The position numbers were made by a program, and so were the translations under genes. A DNA stretch of 64,000 nucleotides from Desulfobacteraceae bacterium (GTDB lineage Bacteria; Desulfobacterota; Desulfobacteria; Desulfobacterales; Desulfosarcinaceae): NCBI GenBank assembly GCA_013003715.1, contig JABDIN010000043.1:17190-81189 (forward strand). Reading direction: 5' to 3'. The notes beneath the pieces were generated by a model. That model was not told where the DNA came from, ran no database searches, and was given only the letters and a program-made list of their open reading frames with translations. Each line of letters opens with the position of its first letter. Within the stretch, counting starts at the first letter, position 1. Below, piece after piece: positions 29,233 through 37,710 of this stretch.

Positions 29233-29991
29233 ATGAACATCATCTACATATCCTCGTTCATCAGCATATTTTTTCTACTGTTTGCCGGCCCACAGGCGGC
29301 TGCGACGGACGAATATCATGTTGTCATCGCAGCGGCAAATCACCCGCCGTCGTCCGGAGAAACACTTCCCGACAATGGTTTTATGGCAAAGCTGGTAACG
29401 GATGCATTCAAGCAAGAAGGCTATACTGTAGTCTATAACTTCTATCCCTGGAAACGGGCGTTGGAGGAGACAATTAACGGAGATGTGGACGGACTGCTCA
29501 CGGTCAGCTACAGTGATGAACGCGCTCAACACCTCCAATACAGTGATGTTGTCCATCAGTTCAGAATTAATTTCCTGACAACCCGCGACAAACAGATAGC
29601 GTATAAATCGCCATCCGACATGCGCCCCTATCTCATCGGAGTTATCCGCGGAACTGTTTTTATAAAAGGCCTGGAAGAGAACGGCATCCGGTATGAAGAG
29701 GTCAAGAATTGGGAAATGAACCTGAACAAATTACTGTACGGACGCGTGGATGCCGTTTTGGGGAATACGGTCAATGTTCAGTATTCGCTGGAACAAAAGT
29801 TTGGCGATGCGGACCGGTCGAACATTGTGGTTGTTGAACCACCCTATACCGTAGATGACGTACATGTGGCGTTCTCAAAAAGAATCGAACGGACCGAACT
29901 ATTGGTAAACGTATTCAACAGGGGATTGTCGAAGATTAAAAATGATGGCACATATGCCTCCATATTGAAAAAACATCACATCACTGAATGA
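29233..29991 (+). CDS. Periplasmic solute-binding protein (family 3-like)
   Basis: 252 residues with a signal peptide (~1-24) and the bilobed binding-protein pattern GFMAKLVTDAFKQEGYTVVY, YPWKRALEETINGDVDGLL and GVIRGTVFIKGLEENGIRY. It lacks a transporter permease or ATPase beside it, so it may act as a sensor partner rather than in import. It lies 265 bases downstream of the sensor kinase, in the same direction, and could feed a signal to it. A GGGAGGGCGG ribosome site precedes the ATG. Confidence 0.85.
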   Translation: MNIIYISSFISIFFLLFAGPQAAATDEYHVVIAAANHPPSSGETLPDNGFMAKLVTDAFKQEGYTVVYNFYPWKRALEETINGDVDGLLTVSYSDERAQHLQYSDVVHQFRINFLTTRDKQIAYKSPSDMRPYLIGVIRGTVFIKGLEENGIRYEEVKNWEMNLNKLLYGRVDAVLGNTVNVQYSLEQKFGDADRSNIVVVEPPYTVDDVHVAFSKRIERTELLVNVFNRGLSKIKNDGTYASILKKHHITE

Positions 29992-30053
29992 ACCCCTCAT
30001 TTATTTGTTTTTATTTAAAACAACAGATAGGTTAAAAATAAAAGGGTCAATCG

Positions 30054-30222
30054 ACCACGAAACTCACGAAATACACGAACAGGACCAAGGGCTCTTTCGC
30101 CTTCGGCGAGATTTGAATTTGCCTTAATTATCCGACCATATTCTCTTCTTCGGCGAAGCCGACCAAATCTCTTAAGTTCTTGTTTTCGTGTGTTTCGTGT
30201 GTTTCGTGTATTTCGTGGTTAA
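30054..30222. repeat. Inverted-repeat element built of CACGAA units
   Basis: ACCACGAAACTCACGAAAT near 30055 matches, inverted, the run of TTTCGTG units ending at 30220. The arms are imperfect and built of repeated 9-10 base units. The interior carries its own hairpins (CGCCTTCGGCG near 30108 and TTCTTCGGCGAAG near 30150). It looks like a dispersed intergenic repeat or folded RNA element rather than coding DNA. Confidence 0.55.
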
Positions 30223-30229
30223 TAAAAAC

Positions 30230-30250
30230 GGGCAACCACAAGGGTTGCCC
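30230..30250. repeat. GGGCAACC hairpin element
   Basis: GGGCAACC (30230-30237) pairs with GGTTGCCC (30243-30250) around a 5-base loop, followed by CTACAA. Hairpins of this wording are common dispersed intergenic repeats in environmental bacteria. No T tract follows, so it is not a standard terminator. Confidence 0.55.
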
Positions 30251-30431
30251 CTACAATAAAGACCAAATATGGATCAACTCTACACCCGTGCGGTTGTCCC
30301 ACACGATAAATCCCCAATCCCCGGAACAATTACAAAATCCAAATGGAGGAATGTTGTCGTTCTATTTTTTACTTTATTTTCCATGTGATCCTTAAAAACT
30401 GAGTTACTGGCGAATGCTGGCAATGGCCTCC

Positions 30432-31445
30432 CTACCCGTTTCGATATATATAGCTATACGCGTTAATCGCCGGTACACCGCCAAGATGAGCATAGAGGAC
30501 CTTGGACCCATCCGGGAAAAAATCCTTTCGTATAAGATCAATCAGGCCCTGCATTGATTTTCCTTCATACACAGGATCAGTCATCATGCCCTCCATACGA
30601 GCACAAAGCCGAATAGCTTCATTCGTTTCTTCTGAAGGAATTCCATATGCCGGATAAGCATAGTCATCCACCAAAACGACATCATCCTCTGTAATTTTCC
30701 GGCCGAGTTCAACCAAGTCAGCCGTATTCTGCGCAATTGAAACTACTTGTGCCTTGGTTTTTTCGGGTGTGGCTGAGGCGTCGATACCAATAACGTTCCG
30801 AGCCCGGCCATCCTTGGCAAATCCAACCAGCATCCCGGCATGTGTGGATCCGGTTACGGTACAGACGATAATGAAATCGAATTTGAATCCAAGATCGGCT
30901 TCCTGCTGTCGAACCTCTTCGGCAAACCCGACATAGCCGAGACCGCCATATTTGTGCACCGACGCACCCGCCGGTATGGCATATGGTTTTCCGCCTTTTG
31001 CTTTCACTTCTTCCAAGGCACGTTCCCAGCTTTGGCGGATACCTATATCAAATCCTTCATCGACAAAGTCAATCTCTGCTCCCATCACACGGCTCATCAG
31101 GATATTTCCAACCCGGTCGTAGACAGCATCCTGAAATGGAACCCAGCTTTCCTGAACGAGGCGGCACTTCATGCCTATTTTAGCCGCGACTGCCGCAACT
31201 TGGCGAGTATGATTCGACTGAACGCCGCCGATGGATACCAGCGTGTCGGCGTTCGCGGCGATGGCGTCGGGGACGATATATTCGAGTTTTCGAATCTTGT
31301 TCCCACCAAAGGCGAGCCCTGAGTTGCAATCCTCCCGTTTGGCAAATAGTTCAACGTTGCCACCGAGATGCTCCGATAGACGATTTAGTTTCTCAATCGG
31401 CGTTGGGCCGAACATAAGTGGATAGCGTTCGAATTTTTTCAGCAT
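30432..31445 (-). CDS. acdS: 1-aminocyclopropane-1-carboxylate (ACC) deaminase
   Basis: 337 residues from ATG 31445, chosen because GGGGGA stands 5 bases upstream and the product then starts [14 protein letters not shown] like known AcdS; an in-frame ATG at 31460 lacks a site. This PLP enzyme opens ACC to 2-oxobutanoate and ammonia. The PLP lysine is K50 ([11 protein letters not shown]), with SNHTR at 77-81. Y293-E294 (DPVYEGKSM) and L321 (YAHLGG) correspond to Tyr294, Glu295 and Leu322 of Pseudomonas AcdS, residues that separate true ACC deaminases from D-cysteine desulfhydrases. It stands alone, without an obvious operon, and a sample is about 45% GC by hand count, hinting at transfer. Confidence 0.94.
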   Translation of the reverse strand: MLKKFERYPLMFGPTPIEKLNRLSEHLGGNVELFAKREDCNSGLAFGGNKIRKLEYIVPDAIAANADTLVSIGGVQSNHTRQVAAVAAKIGMKCRLVQESWVPFQDAVYDRVGNILMSRVMGAEIDFVDEGFDIGIRQSWERALEEVKAKGGKPYAIPAGASVHKYGGLGYVGFAEEVRQQEADLGFKFDFIIVCTVTGSTHAGMLVGFAKDGRARNVIGIDASATPEKTKAQVVSIAQNTADLVELGRKITEDDVVLVDDYAYPAYGIPSEETNEAIRLCARMEGMMTDPVYEGKSMQGLIDLIRKDFFPDGSKVLYAHLGGVPAINAYSYIYRNG

Positions 31446-31735
31446 TGTTTCCCCCATCACTCATTTTTGCCAAGATTATTGCCTATACCTATCAAGGTCA
31501 GAATTGTTATAATAGTATACGATTTGTCAATTGTTTTTTTATGAGAAACAATAGATCAGGAAGCATTTTCAAACTGATTTGGACTTACCTGAAGGAGAAG
31601 CTGTCTCAAAAAAGTGATGGCCCGGTTCCTTGACAGGATAACGACGATAATTTATCCTTGTCCGGTATTCTTTTTTGAGAACCTTTCGTTCACTCAACGG
31701 CCGCATACGGTCAACACCGGACAAAGGAGAGGGGC
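31446..31735. other. Divergent intergenic region, nothing recognised
   Basis: About 290 bases between acdS and the vWA gene. No gene is supported. An AT-rich TTGTTATAATAGTATAC stretch near 31504-31522 could hold a promoter -10 element. The vWA ribosome site is AAAGGAGAGG just before 31736. Confidence 0.35.
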
Positions 31736-34069
31736 ATGTATAAACTTCGGTTCGTGGCTTGTTTTACCTGTATTTTCATGCTGATAATTACAATGCTCGT
31801 GAACAACACTGCGGGAGCACCACAGCTTTCCGCAGACATGACCATTGAGCAATTCGAGAACACGGAAATGGGCTTAGGATCCCAGGGAACAATCGTTCAA
31901 ACCGTTCCCGCCCACCCAAAGATGCTTTATATCGCCGAGGCACAAACCGCTGATGGAACGGCACCGAAAAAGGTTTCATCGGAAGGCACATCCGCGGCGA
32001 TCATATTTATACTGGACGCCTCGGGTTCCATGTGGGCCCAGGTGGAAGGAAAAGCCAAGATCGGTATTGCCAAAGAGATCTTAATTGAACTGATCCGGGA
32101 TCTACCCGACGACGCGGCGACAGGCCTCACTGCCTACGGGCACCGCCGCAAAGGAGACTGCCGGGATGTGGAGGAACTGGTACCACTCCAGCCCATCGAC
32201 AAAAAGGCTCTCACAGCCGAAATAGAAGCCATCAATCCCAAGGGCAAGACGCCCATCACCCTCTCCGTTCAAATGACCGCGGATAAACTCAGGGCCTTAG
32301 AAGACGAAACCATCATCATCCTGGTAAGTGACGGAAAGGAGACCTGTGAGGGAGATCCCTGCGCCCTGGTCGGAGAGCTCAAAAAAGCCGGGATCAAGTT
32401 CACCATGCATGTCATCGGTTTTGATGTGACCGAAGAGGAGCGGGTACAGCTCGAATGTATGGCCAAGGCCGGGGGTGGTGAGTACTTCACCGCCAAGACG
32501 GCTCAGGAATTCCGTTTGGCCGCCCAAGAGGTGGTCCAGGAAAGCCGGAACTTTGGAAATTTAAAGGTGACCGCCTTGAGAAACGGGACGCCCATCAAAG
32601 CCCACATGGAGATCTTTGTACAGGGAGAAGTGGAAAGCATCACCAGCGGCCGCACAGTGACCGACCCCGACAGCCCCGGGGCAAAGCTAAAACCGGGCAC
32701 CTATGATCTGCACGTGGTGGACCGCGAGACCGCGACAATGCCCGAGGTCATGATCGAAGGAATCACCATTGAGGCCGGCCAGACCGTATCCCGTGAGGTG
32801 GACTTTTCATCGGGCGCCCTTCGCCTGACTGTCCAAAAGGACGGAAACCCTTCGGTGGCCGCTGTTCGGATAACCGAAGCAGGAACAAAGAGCCGGGTGG
32901 CTGATCGCGACACCTCGGTCCATAATCCCCTCACCATTCATCTCCTTCCCGGCACCTATGACGTGGTCGTAAAAGACGACCGAACCAGCCCTCCCCAGGA
33001 GGTTGTCTTTACCAATATCGCCATTGAAAACGGCATTACGATTGAAAAGACAGCCGATTTCAGTGAAGGTTTTCTGAGTGTCGAAGTCCTGGTGGACGAA
33101 CAGAAAGACACCGCCGGCCTAAGTGTCTACGAGCCGGGAACAGAAAACCGGGTGGCCACGGGGGATACTTCAAGGGACAATCCCAAGATTATCAAACTGG
33201 TCCCCGGGACATATGACCTTCGGGTGATCTATAAAAAATCCAGACCCGAAAGGGAAGTGCGTTTCAACGGTATCGAGATAACAGCCGGCAAGACCGTTGA
33301 GAAGCGAGCCGAATTCGGAGCGGGTCTCCTCAGTGTGGAGGTTTTGGTCAATGAGCGGAAAGGGACTGCCGGTTTATCCATCTATGAAGCAGGTACAAAC
33401 AACAGGATAGCCACAGGGGATACATCAAGAGACAATCCCAAGATTATCAAACTGGTCCCCGGGACATATGACCTTCGGGTGACCTATAAAAAATCCAGAC
33501 CCGAAAGGGAATTACGTTTCGAAGGCATAGAGATCACAGCCGGAAAGACTATTGAGAAGCAAGCCGATTTCGTAGAGGGTTCCGTCAGTGTGGAGGTCAT
33601 GGTCAACGACCGGAAAGGGACCGCCGGTCTTGCCATCTATGAAGCAGGTACGAGCAAGAGGGTGGCCACGGGGGATACCTCAAGGGACAATCCAAAAGCC
33701 ATTAAATTGAATCCCGGCGCCTATGATCTGAAAGTGATCTACAAAAAGGCCAAACCTGAAACCGAAGAGCTCATTCGTGGCTTTCAGGTCGTCAAAGGGC
33801 AAACAGTGGAAAAACGACTGGATTTTCAGGAAGGCATCCTGGAAGTCCGATCGACATCAGGGGGTACGAGCGTGAAATCTGACCTCCAATTTTTCAACCC
33901 CGGAGAAAAAAGGCGCTTCGCCACCGGGAGTGGAGGTAAAACTATCGCAATGCGTCCGGGCAGCTATGAAGCACTGATCCGGGCTTACAAACTTCCCGGT
34001 AAACCTGAAAAGCGGGTGTCATTCACCATCCGGGTCGGGCAGACCACGATTCTCGATGTGGTTTTTTGA
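31736..34069 (+). CDS. Secreted von Willebrand factor A protein with six tandem beta-type repeats
   Basis: 777 residues. A signal peptide (~1-27) is followed by a vWA domain (~88-265) whose metal site is intact: DASGS, TGLTAYG and VSDGKE. Six repeats of about 85 residues then fill the rest; the clearest share GTYDLRVIYKKSRP and GIEITAGKTVEK. They are exactly 85 codons each between 32816 and 33835. The protein is probably periplasmic or exported and binds another protein through the metal site, with the repeats as a stalk or carbohydrate/peptide-binding modules. A decayed gene at 36061-37544 carries a closely similar vWA start (DASGSMWGQVEGKPKI), so this organism uses several such proteins. 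Confidence 0.88.
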   Translation: MYKLRFVACFTCIFMLIITMLVNNTAGAPQLSADMTIEQFENTEMGLGSQGTIVQTVPAHPKMLYIAEAQTADGTAPKKVSSEGTSAAIIFILDASGSMWAQVEGKAKIGIAKEILIELIRDLPDDAATGLTAYGHRRKGDCRDVEELVPLQPIDKKALTAEIEAINPKGKTPITLSVQMTADKLRALEDETIIILVSDGKETCEGDPCALVGELKKAGIKFTMHVIGFDVTEEERVQLECMAKAGGGEYFTAKTAQEFRLAAQEVVQESRNFGNLKVTALRNGTPIKAHMEIFVQGEVESITSGRTVTDPDSPGAKLKPGTYDLHVVDRETATMPEVMIEGITIEAGQTVSREVDFSSGALRLTVQKDGNPSVAAVRITEAGTKSRVADRDTSVHNPLTIHLLPGTYDVVVKDDRTSPPQEVVFTNIAIENGITIEKTADFSEGFLSVEVLVDEQKDTAGLSVYEPGTENRVATGDTSRDNPKIIKLVPGTYDLRVIYKKSRPEREVRFNGIEITAGKTVEKRAEFGAGLLSVEVLVNERKGTAGLSIYEAGTNNRIATGDTSRDNPKIIKLVPGTYDLRVTYKKSRPERELRFEGIEITAGKTIEKQADFVEGSVSVEVMVNDRKGTAGLAIYEAGTSKRVATGDTSRDNPKAIKLNPGAYDLKVIYKKAKPETEELIRGFQVVKGQTVEKRLDFQEGILEVRSTSGGTSVKSDLQFFNPGEKRRFATGSGGKTIAMRPGSYEALIRAYKLPGKPEKRVSFTIRVGQTTILDVVF
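32816..33835 (+). repeat. Tandem 255-base coding repeat, four exact-length units
   Basis: Units begin at 32816, 33071, 33326 and 33581. Units two and three are nearly identical in places: 52 bases at 33176-33227 recur at 33431-33482. A longer diverged unit precedes (32558-32815) and a shorter one follows (33836-34066). The constant length keeps the frame, so unit number can change without breaking the protein. Confidence 0.9.
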
Positions 34070-34186
34070 TCCGAATAGCTTTTAATGTGCCGGGATTTAA
34101 AGGGGCCTTATAAAGTGGAGGCCCCACATCCGGCTTTTCGATAATATGGCCAGCGTTTGACCATTGGTCGATATCCGATGAATTCA

Positions 34187-35017
34187 TTACAACTGCGGAT
34201 ATAGTTGATGCCTGCACTCCGGGCAGATACCGTGGGAGAACTCGGCTTCAGAATGTTCGCTGATGTAAGATTCAATCTGATTCCAATAGCCGCTGTCATC
34301 CCTTATTTTTTTACAATTACAGCATATGGGCAGATAACCGCGCAGGATTTTTATCTCGTCCATGGCTTTTTCTATGGCTTCTCTATCGCGAATGGACTGC
34401 GCCAGCAACACATCCTTATGGTTTCTCTCTTTTAAATAGTGAGAGAATACCATGAAGACAATGCCGCCATTGATGCCGAGACATAGAATAAGTGAAATGA
34501 ACACATCATAATAGCGTTGCGACTCACTATCATAAGGACGAATCAATTCGGGCCAAAGCCGTTCCGTAAACATCATGAGAGCGATAGCCGTCAGAATGAC
34601 ACTTAGAAAAACACCTCTGACCTTTGCTTGCAGCAACAGAATGGCCGCCGTAAAGAGTATGAACAGATAATATGGCACACTGCCGAATGTACCGGCAGTA
34701 TAAAACCACGCGATGCCCAACGCGATAAAGAAGACAATATTCAATCCCAGAGTCAGTTTTCGCCATTGCCTGGTTTTTATGGAATAGTAATAAGCCGTGA
34801 TGGCGATAACAACGCATATGAGCGAAATAACCGTCTGAACCGGAGGAATATCCAAAAACAGGTTATATATCAATGTTATCAATGAAACAGCCGCTGTCAT
34901 CAGTATGATGGTATTGAAGATACGGTGTTCCAGCGACAGAGAGCCTGGATCACGCCACAAGATGGAAATCAGACGGTTTGTCTTATGGATATGGTGATTT
35001 TTGAAAATGGAACGCAT
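34187..35017 (-). CDS. Multi-helix membrane protein with C-terminal Cys cluster tail
   Basis: 276 residues. Six or more hydrophobic helices lie within ~30-205 (for example IFNTIILMTAAVSLITLIYN, ISLICVVIAITAYYY, LILCLGINGGIVFMVF). A short coiled coil leads to the tail LPICCNCKKIRDDSGYWNQI and SHGICPECRHQLYPQL. This Cys-rich tail occurs at the end of many deltaproteobacterial signalling proteins (PAS, receiver and GGDEF types). The four Cys may bind a metal. The protein lacks any output domain, so it is probably a sensor whose tail passes the signal on. Confidence 0.82.
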   Translation of the reverse strand: MRSIFKNHHIHKTNRLISILWRDPGSLSLEHRIFNTIILMTAAVSLITLIYNLFLDIPPVQTVISLICVVIAITAYYYSIKTRQWRKLTLGLNIVFFIALGIAWFYTAGTFGSVPYYLFILFTAAILLLQAKVRGVFLSVILTAIALMMFTERLWPELIRPYDSESQRYYDVFISLILCLGINGGIVFMVFSHYLKERNHKDVLLAQSIRDREAIEKAMDEIKILRGYLPICCNCKKIRDDSGYWNQIESYISEHSEAEFSHGICPECRHQLYPQL

Positions 35018-36060
35018 GTATCCGGGACCTGATTATCCCTATCCTTTTGTGTAAGGATAAGGTTTTTTTATAATCTATGTATTTCCAACAAGAGTATATC
35101 GGCACTGCCGCCCGGATGAATAGCAATTTTTTTGACCACAGCCCATTTCTACCGTGTTTTTAGTAATATTGTCAGATCATTATAATCGCCACCTGTAGTA
35201 CTACCAATAGTGAATTAAACTACTCTCAGGTTGTGGATCAACTGTTAACAATCCATAATCAGCACAGATTGTTCGACGATTCGTTAAATTCATCATGGAT
35301 ACTCGAAACACTCTGATTAGTTAAATTTAAGCGTATACCGGGTTTGGATTGCTGTGGTGACTGCCTAAATAACGGTGGTGGGCAAAAAAACAGGGAGAAA
35401 CCGGAGGTCATCATGAAACTACCATCACCAATTGTTGTCCAGGTTGATGGGGTGATATTGTGGTGAAGTTAACATGTTAACGTCCCCAACTGTCCCCCAG
35501 TGACCACTTCGTTAGGCCGCAATGCCGTTTATGGCTAAAAAATCAGAGGACACATCAGAGTTTTTTCGGCCGACAACGGCATAATAATAAAGAGGTTCAC
35601 CATCAATTGACAACCTGTGGCGATACCGCTGGATATAATAAATATCAATAAAATCTGAGAAAATTAACTCTCGTATCATTTTTGAAAATCCGGTTTCATC
35701 TCGATTGTCAAGAAATGATTCTTTTATGTTGTATTCGATGTCTTTTTAACATGGTACTCCCATTTTAGTTTTATGATATACGATTACTTTAAAAGTCATA
35801 AAAATCGTCACCGCACAACGTTGACATAACATATTACCTCCATGCTTGGATCTATTTAGAGTTTAGATATTAATCCGGCAACTAAATAGGTAAAGTGACG
35901 TATCGCTGATTCGCGTAATGAGTTTCCGGCGGAACGTACTGGGGACAAGCCTTCTTGCCGCCACCGCCTCCCATAAACCAAAAATACGAGTTTTGCGTAT
36001 TTATCCGCCGGAGCAATAATACCGCAACTTATTGTACCTGCCCTAATTCCTATCAAGCAC
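35018..36060. other. Gene-poor region with decayed sequences
   Basis: About 1 kb of mainly AT-rich sequence. At 35413-35466 a 17-codon frame starts 4 bases behind CCGGAGGTC; it may be a leader or a remnant. GTTAACATGTTAAC at 35468-35481 is a perfect palindrome around its centre. A broken small gene lies at 35512-35752 (own entry). A 66-codon frame at 35856-36056 on the minus strand has no recognised product and is not annotated as a gene. Confidence 0.4.
35512..35752 (-). pseudogene. Small hypothetical gene with one-base frameshift
   Basis: ATG 35752 stands behind a GGGAG site and reads MLKR..., but one base later in frame the sequence runs on as a protein-like chain: DIEYNIKESFLDNRDETGF, then MIRELIFSDFIDIYYIQRYR, then GEPLYYYAVVGRKNSDV, ending at TAA 35512-35514. 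Removing one A from the AAAAA run right after the start would join both into about 79 residues. No family was recognised. It may be a remnant or a sequencing error. Confidence 0.45.
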
Positions 36061-37544
36061 CTAATTTATGATAATGGACGTCCTCGCCAATGCTGTTCTG
36101 GATTGATTTAAAATATACCTGATTTCATAATTGCCCGGCTGTACAGGTGCTTTTAGAGTAGCAGGTGTGCCCCCGGAGGTATAGGAATAGCTCAGGTACT
36201 CACCCTCTTTTGCGCCTGCCGGCACGATGGTGATATAGTCACCTTTATAATTTGGCCCCTGCCAGTCTACCTGAAAACTGGTCCCTGCCTTTACGCTAGC
36301 TGGTGCTTTTACTTGCGCACTAACTTTAGTCAATTTTATTGCGGTTCTGGCCAGAACTTTTTTAGACTGGTTCAAGACATAGCGAATCTCATAATCTCCA
36401 GGTGTGTCCGGTTCTTTCAATTTTAAAGGACTGCCATTGGATGTATATGTATAATTAAAATAAGTTTTCTCATCTGTGCCTTTAGGCACGATGGTAATAT
36501 AATCACCCTTATTATTGGGACCAATCCAGGTTATTTGAATATCTGATCCTGCAAGAACAGCTTCTTTTGCTTCAACCTTTCCGGAGACCTCTGAGACCAA
36601 AATGTCTCTTCGAGCAAGCACTTTTCTTGACTTACCCATTATATATCGAAGCTGATATTTACCAGTTGCCCAAATTCAGGTAAAAGGTCTCTTAGCACTT
36701 CTCTGGCAATTTGAATCTTTGGCTTTCCTTCAACCTGCCCCCACATGCTCCCTGATGCGTCCAGAATAATCATGACATTTGAAATATCCGTGGAAATTTT
36801 TTCAGGTTTTTTCTGCTCCGGATTCACCTGTTTCACTTCCTTTTTGTTTGCTGCGCTAGTTGCACCATGTTTCTTCAATAATGCAATCATTTCTTCATAT
36901 TCTTCCTCCGTGGCAATGGATAAAGCAGAATCTCCCCTTTTTGCTTTTGCATTGACATTGGCGCTTTTGGAAATTAAATATGTTGCAAGTTCAATATGGT
37001 TTGACCTTGCTGCTATCATGAGTGCAGTATAGCCTTCGGTTTTTCCTTTTTGAGTTGATTTATTCACATCCAGACCCTGACCAACAAGAAACTTGAGGCT
37101 TTCCATTGAGGTTTGTCTGGAAACCACCCCAAGAATTGCATTGTCAAACACAGAAATTCCATGATCGTCAACGGCATGGATATCTGCATTTTCGTTTATT
37201 AATATTTTTAATATATCAAGCGTTTTGGCATGCCCTGCCGCCATCATCATGGGAGTACGACCCTGATTACCTGCAAGATTAACATTTGCACCTCTGGATA
37301 AAAGCAATTGAACAATCTTTACACGACCCCTGTCACAGGCAGTAATTAAAAGACCTGCCTGGGCACTCCCCGTACCTTCCAAATTCGGATCCAGTCCATT
37401 ATCCAACATCTTCTCAACAGTTGCATAATCACCTTTCGCAACTGCCTTGATTGCATCTGTTAACGTATCAGCGTAAATGGTTTGACAAAATAACGAAGAG
37501 GTAAAACAAAGAAAAAAGATAAAAGTTTTAAAATTAGAACCCAA
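36061..37544 (-). pseudogene. Ankyrin-repeat / vWA / beta-repeat secreted protein, broken
   Basis: The gene starts at TTG 37544 behind AAGGAGG (7-base spacing), with a signal peptide and about five ankyrin repeats (~25-215). A vWA domain begins (NVMIILDASGSMWGQVEGKP) but breaks off after about 35 residues at FGQ, where the frame ends at 36639. Another frame continues as ATGKYQLRYIMGKSRKVLAR and carries two ~95-residue repeats (KGDYITIVPKGTDEK, KGDYITIVPAGAKEG) to 36061. Most of the vWA domain, roughly 150 residues, is missing at the seam near 36670, so both a deletion and a frame change occurred. Confidence 0.75.
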
Positions 37545-37710
37545 AATGAGCCTCCTTTATTTTAGATTAGATCTCTCTTGGTTCCCTATGTTCTGCTCCT
37601 GCCGAAAAATCTGCGATTCGAACTCGTGATATGTAAACAGGGTTGATCAACTTATCTTCCATGTTTTGAGCAAGTTTGTCAGTGTCGTGACGTTTTTCAA
37701 ATTCTCTTCT

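Noticed and set aside
35470..35525. attC-like text GCCTAAC at the end of the small broken gene
   Set aside because: The opposite box is not GTTRRRY and the stretch between does not fold into paired arms.
35603..35640. Sigma-70 promoter TTGACA...TATAAT
   Set aside because: The spacer is 21 bases instead of 16-18, and no gene follows in that direction.
35856..36056. 66-codon minus-strand frame
   Set aside because: It has no ribosome site and no recognised product; composition does not set it apart from random frames.
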